DNA of 64,000 nucleotides from Heloderma charlesbogerti (GCA_026122225.1 JANEZZ010001570.1:1-64000); one strand, 5' to 3'; shown: positions 21,880 to 33,256, counted from the first letter of the stretch. Program-made: numbers and translations. The notes: generated from the letters alone by a model not told the origin.

Positions 21880-22770
21880 TAGGGGTGCACGAAACCCACT
21901 TACCTGGTCTCGCAGCTTTTCACGGTGGGGGGGAGGTGCTTCGCTGTTCTCCCCCTGAAGTTCAGGCTGGGGGGGAGGCTTCCCGCCTCGCCCGGCCAAA
22001 ATTCAGGCCGGGGGGGAGGCTTCCCACCTCACCCGGCCGAAATTCAGGCCGGGGAGGAGGCGCCTCACCACGCCCGGCCGCGAAATTAAAAGTTTTTTTT
22101 AAAAAAACGCCCCCGTGATAGGCTACGTGAGGATTAACGTAGACTATCATGGCTAGATCTGCAAAGTCAGCCATGATAGGCTACGTAAATCGTCACGTAG
22201 CCTATCACGGGTGACTTTAAAAAAAAAACACCACATACGCAAATGGCGGCCCCCATAGGGAGCCGCCATTCGCGTTTCTTATTTGGTCGCTGTAGTCTAC
22301 GTAAATCTTTACGTAGACTACGGCGACCAAATAAGGAACGGGAATGGTGGCTCCCTATGGGGGCCGCCATTATCCGTACGCGCTTTTTTCTTTTTTTTTT
22401 AAGTCACCCGTGATAGGCTATGTGACGATTTACGTAGCCTATCACGGCTGACTTTGCAAATCTAGCCGTGATAGGCTACGTGAATCGTCACGTAGCCTAT
22501 CAGGGGGTGTTTTTTTTTTTTTAGTTTTATTGGAATGGTGGCGGCAGCCGGTCGAAAGATCAGCTGCCGCCCCTGCCCCTGACGAAGACCCGACGAACCA
22601 CCGCCAGGACCCACCGCCGGGAGGGACATTCGGCAAAAGTAAATCCTATCCCGGGGGGGTGTGGGGTTCGGGGGGGTGCGGAGAATTTCTCCCCGAAACT
22701 TGTTCGGGGGGCCGAACACGTTGGCGCTTGGCCCCCCAAAGTTTCGGGGAGAAATTATACGCCAACCCTA
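21880..22770 (+). mobile_element. TAGGG foldback transposon nested forward
   Basis: Its ends are TAGGGGTGCACGAAAC and CGCCAACCCTA. The flanks ACGTAGAC (21872-21879) and ACATAGAC (22771-22778) match at 7/8 and lie in the central palindrome of the host copy. Minisatellite, two hairpin pairs and central palindrome are complete. Its donor-like motif is mutated to AAAGTAAAT. Confidence 0.85.
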
Positions 22771-23382
22771 ACATAGACTACAGCGAAAATAAGGACAACG
22801 CAAATAGCATTACCCTTATTTTCACCGTAGTCTACATAAATCTTTATGTAGACTACAGCGACCAAATAAGGAACGCGAATGGCGGCTCCGTATGGGGGCC
22901 GCCATTTGCGTACGCACTTTTATTTTTTTCCAAGTCACCCGTGATAGGCTACGTGATGATTAACATAGCCTATCACGGCTGACTTTGCAGATCTAGCCGT
23001 GATAGGCTACGTTAATCGTTACGTAGCCTATCACGGGTTTTTTTTCTTTTTCTTTTGAAGTTCACGGCCGGGGAGACGGGCGCTTCTCCCTGGCCTGAAT
23101 TTCGGCCAGGCAAGAAGGGAAGCCTCCCCCCCAGCCTGAACTTCGGGGGGAGCAGCGAAGCGCTTCCCCCCCACCGCAAAGCAAGCTGCGAGACCAGGTA
23201 AGTGACTTTTGTGCACCCCTACACCAGCCGCCTGACCCTGCTCACCATGTGGTCTGTGGATGAGCAGCTGCCTGCTCCCTTGCCTCACCACCATTTTGTG
23301 TAAAAATGGCAGCTTGGCTTCTTTTTTGTAAAGGGCCATTTACACAAATGGTGTCCGTAAAGAGGCCATTTATGTAACATTA

Positions 23383-26300
23383 TCACTGCCTTGTTGTGGC
23401 GAAGGGGCTTGCGTAACTCAGTGAAGCCATAAGCTATGCCGTGCAGGGCCACCCAAGATGGACAGGTCATGGCAGAGAGTTCTGACAAAATGTGGTCCAC
23501 TGGAGAAGGAAATGGCAACCCATTCCAGTATTCTTGCCAAGAAAACCCCATGGAACGTATCACAAGGCTAAAAGAGATGACGCCGGAAGATGAGCCCCTC
23601 AGGTCGGAAGGTGTCCAATATGCTACTGGGGAAGAGCAGAGGGTATTTCCAAGTAGCGCCAGAAAGAGTGAAGCGGCTGGGCCAAACTCGAAAGGACACT
23701 CAGCTGTGGATGTGTCTGGTGGTGAAAAGAAAATCCGATGCTGTAAAGAACAATATTGTTTAGGAACCTGGAATGTCAGATCAATGAATCAAGGTAAGCT
23801 GGAGGTGGTCAAACATGAGATGGCAAGATTGAACATCGACATCTTGGGAATCAGCGAACTAAAATGGACAGGCATGGGCGAATTTAATTCAGGTGACCAT
23901 CATATCTACTATTGTGGGCAAGAATCCCTTAGAAGAAATGGAGTAGCACTCCTAGTCAACAAAAGGGTGGGAAAAGCAGTACTGGGGTACAATCTTAAAA
24001 ATGATAGAATGATCTCAGTACGAATCCAAGGCAAACCATTCAACATCACAGTAATTCAAGTCTATGCCCCAACCACTGAGGCTGAAGAAGCTGAGGTTGA
24101 TCGGTTCTATGAAGACCTACAACACCTTCTAGAACTAACACCAAAAAAAGATGTCCTCTTCATCATAGGGGATTGGAATGCTAAAGTAGGAAGTCAAGAA
24201 ATCACCGGGATAACAGGCAGGCATGGCCTTGGTGTACAAAATGAAGCAGGATAAAAGCTAATAGAGTTTTGCCAAGAGAACATGCTGATCATAGCAAACA
24301 CTCTTTTCCAACAGCACAAGAGGCGACTCTACACATGGACGTCACCAGATGGTCAATATCGAAATCAGATTGATTATGTCCTTTGCAGCCAAAGATGGAG
24401 AAGCTCCATACAGTCAGTAAAAACAAGACCTGGAGCTGACTGTGGCTCAGATCATGAACTGCTTCTTGCAAAATTTCGGCTTAAATTGAAGAACGTCGGG
24501 AAAACCACTAAACCGTTCAGGTATGACCTAAATCATATCCCTGATGAATATACAGTGGAGGTGAGGAATAGATTTCAGGGATTAGACCTGATAGACAGAG
24601 TGCCTGAGGAACTATGGACGGAGGTCCGTAACATTGTTCAGGAGGCAGCAACGAAATCCATCCCAAAGAAAAAGAAATGCAAGAAAGCCAAGTGGCTGTC
24701 TGATGAGGCTTTACAAGTAGCTCACGAAAGAAGGGAAGCGAAAAGCAAGGGAGAAAGGGGAAGATATACCCAACTGAATGCAGAGTTCCAGAGAATAGCA
24801 AGGAGAGACAAGAAGGCCTTCTTAAATGAACAATGCAAAGAAATCGAGGAAAACAACAGAATGGGAAAGACTAGAGATCTCTTCAAGAAAATTGGAGATC
24901 TCAAGGGAACGTTTTGTGCAAAGACGGGCATGATAAAGGACAAAGAAGGCAGGGACCTAACAGAAGCAGATGAGATTAAGAAGAGGTGGCAAGAATACAC
25001 AGAAGAACTATACAGGAAAGATCTGAATGTCCCTGATAGCCATGATAGTGCGGTCACTGAACTTGAGCCGGACATCATCGAGAGTGAAGTCAAGTGGGCC
25101 TTAGGAAGCATTAGTAACAACAAAGCTAGCGGAGATGACAGTATTCCAGCCGAGCTATTTAAAATCCTAAAAGATGATGCTGTTAAAGTGCTGCATTCAA
25201 TATGCCAACAAATTTGGAACACTCAGCAGTGGCCACAAGACTGGAAAAGGTCAGTTTACATTCCAATTCCAAAGAAGGGCAACGCCAAAGAGTGTTCAAA
25301 CTACCGCACAATTGCGCTCATTTCACATGCCAGCAAGTTGATGCTCAAAATCCTACAAGCTAGGCTTCAGCAGTATGCGAGCCGAGAACTACCGGAAGTA
25401 CAAGCTGGGTTTCGAAGAGGCAGAGGAACTAGAGATCAAATCTCCAACATTCGCTGCATCATGGAGAAAGCAAGAGAATTCCAGAAAAACGTCTATTTCT
25501 GCTTCATTGACTACGCTAAAGCCTTTGATTGTGTGGATCACAACAAACTGTGGCAAATTCTGAAAGAGATGGGAGTACCAGACCACCTTACCTGTCTCCT
25601 GAGAAACCTGTACGAGGGTCAAGAAGCAACAGTAAGGACCAGACATGGAACAACCGATTGGTTCAAAATTGGGAAAGGAGTACGACAAGGCTGCATATTT
25701 TCACCCTGCTTATTTAACTTATATGCAGAGTACATCATGAGAAATGCCGGGTTGGATGAATCAGAGGTAGGAATTAAGATTGCTGGGAGAATTATCAACA
25801 ACCTCCGATATGCAGACGATACCACCCTAATGGCAGAAAGCGAAGAGGATCTAAAGAGCCTCTTGTTGAGGGTGAAAGAGGAGAGTGCAAAAGCTGGTTT
25901 GAAACTCAACATTAAAAAAATGAAGATCATGGCATCTGGGCCCATCACTTCCTGGCATATAGAAGGGGAAGAAATGGAAGCAGTGACAGATTTTATTTCC
26001 TTGGGCTCCAAGATCACCGCAGACGGTGACTGTAGCCATGAAATTAAAAGACGCTTGCTCCTTGGGAGGAAAGCTATGGCCAACCTAGACAGCAGAGTAA
26101 GAAGCAGAGACATCACCTTGCCGACAAAGGTCCGTCTAATCAAAGCTATGGTTTTCCCAGTAGTAATGTATGACTGTGAGAGCTGGACTATAAGGAAGGC
26201 TGAGCGCCGAAGAATTGATGCTTTCGAACTGTGGTGCTGGAGAAGACTCTTACGAGTCCCCTGGACTGCAAGGAGGTCAAATCAGTCCATCCTAAAGGAA

Positions 26301-26600
26301 ATCAACCCTGAGTGCTCATTGGAAGGACAGATACTGAAGCTGAAGCTCCAATATTTTGGCCACCTAATGCGAAGAGAAAACTCCCTGGAAAATACCCTGA
26401 TGCTGGGAAAGACTGAAGGCAAAAGGAGAAGGGGACGGCAGAGGATGAGATGGCTAGATAGCATCACTGATGCAATGAATATGAACTTGAGCACGCTCCG
26501 GGAGAGAGCGCAGGACAGGAAGGCCTGGCGTGCTATGGTCCATGGGTTCACGAAGAGTCGGACACGACTGAACGACTGAACAACAACAACAACAACAACA
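23383..26600 (+). mobile_element. BovB (RTE) LINE, nearly full length
   Basis: It begins CACTGCCTTGTTGTGGCG, a few bases short of the 5' end seen in the 54.5-kb copy, and ends with GACTGAACGACTGAAC and an (ACA)n tail. The empty site is preserved in the right duplication arm (around 30470). Comparison shows essentially no target duplication (0-2 bp). Confidence 0.95.
23436..26579 (+). pseudogene. BovB endonuclease-reverse transcriptase, single nonsense codon
   Basis: The frame is about 1,047 codons, open except for TAA at 24252-24254, where the 36.5-kb copy has CAA (Gln). The N-terminal endonuclease shows CLGTWNVRSMNQGKLEVV, LGISELKWTGMGEF, IQVYAPTTEAEEAE, IIGDWNAKVG and GSDHELLLAKF. The reverse transcriptase shows PIPKKGNAKECSNYR, QAGFRRGRGTRDQ, FIDYAKAFDCVDH (block A), GVRQGCIFSPCLFN and RYADDTTLMAES (catalytic YADD). 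The C-terminal region has CWRRLLRVPWTARRSNQSI and ends GFTKSRTRLND. Length and order fit an intact BovB protein, which performs target-primed reverse transcription. A single C-to-T change inactivates it. The start at 23436 is the first in-frame ATG; the initiator in vivo is uncertain. Confidence 0.9.
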
Positions 26601-27027
26601 ATGGGTGTAAATGGCTTATTTATGCCTGTAATGTTGTATAATTGGCCGCTTTATGGCCATTTGCAAAAATGGCCCTTTATGAAACAGGCCGAGCCACCAT
26701 TTTTACACAAATGCAGCTCGGCAAGGGAACGGGCAGACATACATACGCTTGCCCATCTCAGTGCACACCAAGCCAGGCAAGTGTAGGGATCAGCAGACTG
26801 GCATCTGGGGGGCCAAGCCGGTAGGAAGTCATTGAGCTTCCAGCCCCAGCTGGACACACCATACTTAAATATTCTTTCATTGTACAATCATCCCTCTGGT
26901 GGTCTGCAGCCTTAGTGGCTTCCCATGTTTCAATTCACAGCCAGGCCAGGGGAAGATGACTCCTCCCATGGTGCTTTTTTAGATCAGGAAGTGTGGGCAG
27001 CCAGGAATGCTGCAGAGTGATGGAGAG

Positions 27028-27047
27028 ATGTGTGTGTGTGTGTGTGG
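27028..27047. repeat. (GT)n microsatellite
   Basis: A short TG run in the left duplication arm. The right arm has a different C-run/CA composition at 30025-30042. Confidence 0.85.
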
Positions 27048-27718
27048 GGGGAACAAGGCATCCTCAGTCACCTCACAATGAAAAGGAATGCTTAGAAACA
27101 TCATCAAAAGAAGTCCAAAATAATTCTAAATTGCCCCAAGAACGAAGCAGAAAAGTGGAAGCTTATTTCATAGTGGAAGAACATTTTCAGGAGGACAGAT
27201 TTGTCACAGCACTACATTCATTATTCCCTCTTTCTACGGCATAATTAACTAAGATGTCATTTGTAATGCTTGAGCAATCTGATATTTGCAAATTCCTATA
27301 CGAAATGACCTGATCCACACTTATCAGAATAATGTGGAGATCAGAATTTAGTTAAACACCGGATTTCATGCTTCTCCAAATGTGATGCAGTTCTCTCAGT
27401 GTAAATGTATAAAAAAAGCTTTGAAATACTATTTTGATAGACAATACACATTTAAATAGTATTTTGAGAGGATTTTTTTTTTAAAAAAACACAAATGAAT
27501 GAGGAAAGAGAATTGAATGTAATTATGGTTAAAATATGCAAAAGTGATACAGATTGAAAATAGACCTTCACCAGCTCTAGATGTTATTTGTTTATTTATC
27601 TTTAAAATTCTATGCCAGTTTTTCTGCCATAGTTGGCATTTAATATGGCTCAACAAAATATCATAAAAGCACCAATACAAGAAAAACATAACACATCAGA
27701 TAGAATCAGATTGCATGT

Positions 27719-27826
27719 CAGTGTGGTGTAGTGGTTGGAGTGTTGGGCTGGAGATCTGGGTTCTAGTCCCCACTCAGCCATGAAGCTCCCTGGGTTACTT
27801 TGGGCCAGTCATTGTCTCTCACAGAG
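27719..27826 (+). mobile_element. Sauria-type tRNA SINE, 5' part
   Basis: The tRNA-like head GTGTAGTGGTTGGAGTGT (A-box-like) and GGTTCTAGTCCCC (B-box) are followed by ACTCAGCCATGAAGCTCC, as in Sauria SINEs. It is cut at CACAGAG, where the TAGGG fragment begins. The uncut counterpart is at 29205-29358. Confidence 0.8.
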
Positions 27827-28056
27827 GGCGTTTTTTTTTTTTTCTTTTGAAGTTCGCGGCCGGGGAGACGGGGCACTTCTCCCTGGCCTGAATTTCGGCC
27901 GGGCGAGGTGGGAAGCCTCCCCCACAGCCTGAATTTCAGCTGGGCGAGGAGGGAAGCCTCCCCCCCCGGCCTGAACTTCGGGGGGAGCAGCGAAGCGCCT
28001 CCCCCCCACCGCGAAGCAAGCTGCAAGACCAGGTAAGTGACTTTCGTGCACCCCTA
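27827..28056 (-). mobile_element. TAGGG foldback fragment: poly-T, minisatellite and left-type end
   Basis: It starts GGCG plus a T run, the boundary next to the hairpin pair in full copies. It shares the variant CTTTTGAAGTTC and GGGGAGACGG with 23050-23085, then continues with the minisatellite and AGGTAAGTGACTTTCG to the terminus. Part of the composite insertion. Confidence 0.85.
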
Positions 28057-28180
28057 GTCAAAGGTCTCCATGCAGTTGCCTCTAGGTAGGAGCACACAGA
28101 CACATTGGCTACAACCCATTTGATTAGGGATTGTATGAAGGTGGCAATTGAATGAACTGGCCCCTTCATATGGATGTAAT

Positions 28181-28641
28181 TAGAGATGTGTGAGAAATCA
28201 GCTATGTCAGATTTTTCTTTTTTGGGTGTGGATTGCTCCAATCTGCATCACTGGAAATGGATATGGACTGGATGCAATTTGAATTTAAAAAATCAGTACT
28301 TTTTTGGACTTGCAATGTGCTCTGCAAAATGGGAAAACACACCTGGTAGAATGCACACATTTGAAAAGTGTGCAAAGAAAAATGTGCACATTTCAAAAAT
28401 ATATACTTTAGATGTAAATAATATACTTTTGTCAATGTGTGGATGCATACAAAAGTGTGCTCAAAATGCTCACATTTTTTCAAATATGCAAAAACAATCC
28501 ATACATTTTTCTTTGTAGGACCCCCCCCCCCCCCGACACACACACACACACACATCTACATGGAACTGTCACAGAATGGGCTTGGAGGTGGAAAAAGGAG
28601 GAAGTCTGTGGGAACGGACTTGACAGATCTACTCATTCCTA
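28181..28641 (+). mobile_element. second hAT-like MITE family (TAGAGATG), perfect TSD
   Basis: It begins TAGAGATGTGTGAGAAATC and ends TCTACTCATTCCTA. GATGTAAT is duplicated perfectly (28173-28180, 28642-28649). It is AT-rich with repeated GTGCACATTTCAAAAAT-type words, a C run, and (CA)n at about 28535-28554. No coding capacity. Confidence 0.85.
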
Positions 28642-29044
28642 GATGTAATACATACATCTACTAGTACAAATTGGTCAATTCAATCAGCCATTATTATTAT
28701 TATTATTTTTAGCCACCATGATCACAGTGGATGCATGGATGTCACAATTAGCATTTCTATGTAGCTCTTCCTTAGGTCCCTTTGAATGTGGAGATTACTG
28801 GAAAGGGAGCCTTTTCTGTGATATTGCCACAACTGTAGAACATTTCCATGGGAGATTTGCCTGGCACCTTGAGTATTCTTTTAGGACTAGGCAAAATATA
28901 TCCTCCTTACTTTGACTTTTCCTGGGTCCATTGATCTTTGTATTTATGCTTCTGGTTATTTTTCTGTTGCTTGTTTTCTTGGGATGCCTTGCTGGCTGCT
29001 GAACTATCTAATTGCTGCTTTTATTGTTGTTATTTACATATACA
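28642..29044. other. spacer of the inverted duplication, unassigned
   Basis: 28642-28730 is close to the reverse complement of 32520-32603, including CAATTCAATCAGCCATT-like wording and a (TTA)n run. The rest is not recognised. Confidence 0.4.
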
Positions 29045-29204
29045 TTCTGGTCCAGTTCCATGCAGATGTTGGGGGGGGTTTCTTTCCAAAAAAGTATGGA
29101 TTGTTTTTACACATTTGAATAATGTATTTATGTATTTTGTGGGTTTAATTGTGAACTGCTCAGAGAGCCTTGGTTTTTGGGCAGTATAAAAATGTAATAA
29201 TAAG
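29045..29204. mobile_element. MITE fragment (TAGAGATG family, minus) and a LINE-type 3' tail (plus)
   Basis: 29050-29125 matches the reverse complement of 28485-28570 of the TAGAGATG MITE. 29140-29203 reads GTGAACTGCTCAGAGAGCC, then CAGTATAAAAATGTAATAA, a typical L2-like 3' end. Confidence 0.5.
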
Positions 29205-29358
29205 GCAGCACACGTAGTTCCCCGCCTCTCCATATTATCCTCACAGCAACTCTGTGAGAGACAATGACTGGCCCAAAGTAACCCAGGGAGCTTCATGGCT
29301 GAGTGGGGACTAGAACCCAGATCTCCAGCCCAACACTCCAACCACTACACCACACTGA
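29205..29358 (-). mobile_element. Sauria-type tRNA SINE, complete
   Basis: The minus strand has the head as at 27719, then CACAGAGTTGCTGTGAGG and a GGGGAACTACGTGTGCTGCC-type tail. This is the uninterrupted version of the SINE that is cut in the left duplication arm. Confidence 0.85.
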
Positions 29359-30615
29359 CATGCAATCTGATTCTATCTGATGTGTTATGTTTTTCTTGTA
29401 TTGGTGCTTTTATGATATTTCGTTGAGCCATATTAAATGCCAACTATGGCAGAAAAACTGGCATAGAATTTTAAAGATAAATAAACAAATAACATCTAGA
29501 GCTGGTGAAGGTCTATTTTCAATCTGTATCACTTTTGCATATTTTAACCATAATTACATTCAATTCTCTTTCCTCATTCATTTGTGCTTTTTTAAAAAAA
29601 AAATCCTCTCAAAATACTATTTAAATGTGTATTGTCTATCAAAATAGTATTTCAAAGCTTTTTTTATACATTTACACTGAGAGAACTGCATCACATTTGG
29701 AGAAGCATGAAATCCGGTGTTTAACTAAATTCCGATCTCCACATTATTCTGATAAGTGTGGATCAGGTCATTTCGTATAGGAATTTGCAAATATCAGATG
29801 GCTCAAGCATTACAAATGACATCTTAGTTAATTATGCCTTAGAAAGAGGGAATAATGAATGTAGTGCTGTGACAAATCTGTCCTCCTGAAAATGTTCTTC
29901 CACTATGAAATAAGCTTCCACTTTTCTGCTTCGTTCTTGGGGCAATTTAGAATTATTTTGGACTTCTTTTGATGATGTTTCTAAGCATTCCTTTTCATTG
30001 TGAGGTGACTGAGGATGCCTTGTCCCCCCCCCCACACACACATCTCTCCATCACTCTGCAGCATTCCTGGCTGCCCACACTTCCTGATCTAAAAAAGCAC
30101 CATGGGAGGAGTCATCTTCCCCTGGCCTGGCTGTGAATTGAAACATGGGAAGCCACTAAGGCTGCAGACCACCAGAGGGATGATTGTACAATGAAAGAAT
30201 ATTTAAGTATGGTGTGTCCAGCTGGGGCTGGAAGCTCAATGACTTCCTACCGGCTTGGCCCCCCAGATGCCAGTCTGCTGATCCCTGCACTTGCGTGGCT
30301 TGGTGTGCACTGAGATGGGCAAGCGTATGTATGTCTGCCCGTTCCCTTGCCGAGCTGCATTTGTGTAAAAATGGTGGCTCGGCCTGTTTCATAAAGGGCC
30401 ATTTTTGCAAATGGCCATAAAGCGGCCAATTACACAACATTACAGGCATAAATAGGCCATTTACACCCATAATGTTACATAAATGGCCGCTTTATGGACA
30501 CCATTTGTGTAAATGGCCCTTTACAAAAAAGAAGCCAAGCTGCCATTTTTACACAAAATGGTGGTGAGGCAAGGGAGCGGGCAGCTGCTCATCCACAGAC
30601 CACAGGCGGCTGGTG
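29250..30615. repeat. right arm of the large inverted duplication
   Basis: About 1.37 kb, reverse complement of 23222-27826 without the BovB. It retains the BovB empty site around 30470 (TAACATTAT next to GGGTGTAAATGG on the opposite strand). It contains an older imperfect palindrome rich in AAATGGCC. Its outer limit is the TAGGG terminus at 30616. Confidence 0.9.
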
Positions 30616-31738
30616 TAGGGGTGCACGAAAGTCACTTACCTGGTCTCGCAGCTTGCTTCGCGGTGGGGGGGAGGTGCTTCACTGCTCCCCCCAAAGTTCA
30701 GGCTGGGGGGGAGGCTTCCCTCCTCGCCCGGCCAAAATTCAGGCTGGGGGGGGAGGCTTCCCTCCTCGCCCGGCCGAAATTCAGGCAGAGGAGGAGGCGC
30801 TTCGCTTTGCCTGGTCGCAAAATAAAAAGTTTAAAAAAAACGCCCCCGTGATAGGCTACGTGACGATTTACGTAGCCTATCATGGCTAGATCTGCGAAGT
30901 CAGCCGTGATAGGCTACGTTAATCGTCACGTAGCCTATCACGGGTGACTTTAAAAAAAAAAAAAGCACGTACGCAAATGGCGGCCCCCATAGGGAGCCGC
31001 CATTCGCGTTCCTTATTTGGTCGCTGTAGTCTACGTAAAGATTTACGTAGACTACGGCGAAAATAAGGGCAACGCAAATAGCGTTGCCCTTATTTTTGCC
31101 GTAGTCTAAGTAATCTTTACGTACACTACAGCAACCAAATAAGGAACGGGAATGGCGGCTCCCTATGGGGGCGGCCATTAGCCGTACGCGCTTTTTTTTT
31201 TTTAAGTCACCCGTGATAGGCTACGTGACGATTTACGTAGCCTATCACAGCTGACTTTGCAAATCTAGCCGTGATAGGCTACGTTAATCATCACGTAGCC
31301 TATGACGGGGGCGTTGTTGTTTTTTTACTTTTCTAGGAATGGCGGCCTTTTCTAGGAAAGGCGGTCGAAAGACTACTACGAAAGACTACGTGACGATTTA
31401 CGTAGCCTATCACGGCTGACTTTGCAAATCTAGCCGTAATAGGCTATGTTAATCGTCACGTAGCCTATCATGGGGGCATTTTTTTTTCTTTTGTTGGAAT
31501 GGCGGCGGTGGCAGCCGGTCAAAAGACCGGCTGCCGCTCCCACCCCGCACGAACAGCTGCCGAACTGCTGGCCGGACCTGAAACCGGGAGGGACATTAGG
31601 CGAAGGTAAGTCCCGTCCTGGGGGGGGTGCGGGGGGCAGGGGGGTTTGGAGGATTTCTCCCCGAAACTTGTTCTGGGGGCCGAACACGTTGGCGCTCGGC
31701 CCCCCCAAGTTTCGGGGAGAAATTCTCCGCCATCCCTA
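30616..31738 (+). mobile_element. TAGGG foldback transposon, chimeric
   Basis: The left end TAGGGGTGCACGAAAG is flanked by GGCTGGTG; the right end CGCCATCCCTA is flanked by CTCATAGA; these do not match. A junction at about 31370-31390 (GAAAGACTACTACGAAAGAC) repeats a hairpin pair (31208-31310 and about 31385-31475). The piece before the junction carries the TTTTCTAGGAATGGCGGCC variant and the piece after it does not. This looks like two copies joined. Confidence 0.8.
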
Positions 31739-31816
31739 CTCATAGATAGGAGAGAAGCAGGGCAGAATTTTCTGCCACTCAACTCATGGCCTGGAGGTTA
31801 TTTTAAGATCAGCCAG

Positions 31817-31861
31817 GGAAGGAAGGAAGGAAGGAAGGAAGGAAGGAAGGAAGGAAGGAAG
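31817..31861. repeat. (GGAA)n microsatellite
   Basis: About eleven perfect GGAA units. Confidence 0.95.
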
Positions 31862-32603
31862 CCAGCCAGAATGGCCTTTACGTCACTGTATCCAGTTTTT
31901 GTGAAACTGTAATTTGAATGTGAACCTCTGGGCTTGCAAATTTCTTTAGAATTACTATTCTTAACATTCCAGAACACATTGCATCATCATGTTCTTTGTA
32001 AAGGACATTATAATATAAATCCATAAGTTGCCTGAGTATGTTTCTCTCCCACTCCAGTCCACAAGAAACAGTCATCAGCTTCTACTTTGCCCTTGCCAAA
32101 TGTAATTTGGGGGGGGGGCTTCTGTTCAAGAACATGAGAAGTACAAGCTATCAATTTTCTACAGATACTGAGCAAACTGCCTGTAAATTGTTCTTTTAAT
32201 AACTTCTTGAGGGAGAATGCTTTGGCCTTTCAGTCAAGGATATTTCTAATTGTGTTGGATTTAGCTGACATTTTCCTAGGATCTTGGAAGTGATGAGAAA
32301 ACTAAATTTGACAATAAACCCAGGTTTTTGACATTCATGTGGTCTCTAGTGAAGCTAGAATAGCACTGTTCAGGAACAACAAGTTCCTTGGGATTCACCT
32401 CTCAATGAAGAATAAAATGAGGAGTGATTCAAACATGACACTTACCTTTATAAAATGTTGTTTTTCTCCACTGCATTTTGCACATCACAACATACATGCA
32501 GTGAGTTTAATTTTTCAGTTACCAAGAGGTTTGAAGTTCATGGTGGCTAAAAGAAAATGGCTGATTGAATCATCCAATTTGCAGTAGTTGCATGTATGAC
32601 ATC
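31862..32603. other. unassigned sequence
   Basis: The only relation seen is 32520-32603, which matches 28642-28730 in inverse orientation. Confidence 0.35.
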
Positions 32604-32994
32604 TAGGAATGGGCAAATCTGTGAAGTCCATTTCCACAGATTTTCTTCTTTTCCCACTTCCAAGTCCATTCTGTGTCTGGCCCATGCAGATTGCTTTTTT
32701 AAAAATGGAAAAAAAATCTGTATGTGTTCTTGTGTCCATTTTTCAAATGGACACATTAATGGATGCACCAACTAAAGTGTTTTTGTGTGCATTTTAGAAA
32801 TGTACATAGTGTTTTTTGCACATTCAAATGTGTACCCTGCATCAAAAATTTTTTTTCTTTCTTTTGCAGACTGCATTGCAAGGCCAGCAATAGATGGATT
32901 TCTAACTGCAAATTGTGTTCATTCATTCAGTTTCAGAAAGTGCAGATCAGATAAATCTGAAAAAAAGGTGCAACGAATTTCTCATGCACCCCGA
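32604..32994 (-). mobile_element. TAGAGATG-family MITE, second copy
   Basis: In reverse orientation it starts TAGGAATGGGCAAATCTG (reverse of the family's right end) and ends near CGAATTTCTCATGCACC. The left flank ATGACATC is the reverse complement of a near match to the GATGTAAT flank at 28642. The far flank does not give a clean duplication. Confidence 0.6.
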
Positions 32995-33256
32995 GATATA
33001 TCAACTAGTTGAAAAATTACAATGCCCCCTCAGTGCTCTTCTTTGAAAAGCACAGGCAGTGGGTTTCTTTCGAAGAACTTAAATTTCAGGTGAAAAAAAT
33101 AATAATTAGGGAGCAATGAACCACTTAGGGCAATATTCACATCTTCGGGTTCAAGGGAGCAACCATTTGCACAAGGGGACTTTCACTCTTCTAAAAATAA
33201 CCCCAGAAATGAGTGGAAATGCAAATTTCCAGATTGGAGCAGGTCAGCAGAACTGC
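32995..33256. other. unassigned sequence
   Basis: Nothing recognised. Confidence 0.35.

Larger units (their letters stand above)
23222..27826. repeat. left arm of a large inverted duplication
   Basis: Without the BovB at 23383-26600 this is about 1.39 kb. It is the reverse complement of 29250-30615, with only scattered substitutions and small indels; for example the 78-codon frame at 26651-26887 recurs almost unchanged at 30184-30420. The outer limit is exactly at a TAGGG terminus, and the inner limit is within a SINE, where a poly-T of a TAGGG fragment begins. Confidence 0.9.
21424..28056 (-). mobile_element. composite TAGGG insertion with perfect TSD GTCAAAGG
   Basis: A right-type end (TAGGGATGGGGGAG) at 21424 and a left-type end (GTGCACCCCTA) at 28056 are bordered by GTCAAAGG on both sides (21416-21423 and 28057-28064). 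Between them lie a near-complete reverse copy ending at 23221, a nested forward copy (21880-22770), a 4.6-kb block (23222-27826, including a BovB), and a second partial left-type end (27827-28056). The block is an inverted duplicate of 29250-30615. The matching duplication implies that the two outermost ends were inserted together or that the block was added to an existing insertion. Confidence 0.75.

Noticed and set aside
25619..26143. Long antisense frames over BovB copies (also 54957-55481, 62402-62926)
   Set aside because: They are shadows of the conserved BovB reading frame and recur wherever BovB occurs.
27763..28026. Proline/glycine-rich open frames in TAGGG copies as genes
   Set aside because: They are by-products of the GC minisatellite and palindromes and occur on both strands in several frames.
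32604..32994. TSD for the second TAGAGATG-family MITE
   Set aside because: ATGACATC against GATATATC is only 4/8, no better than chance.
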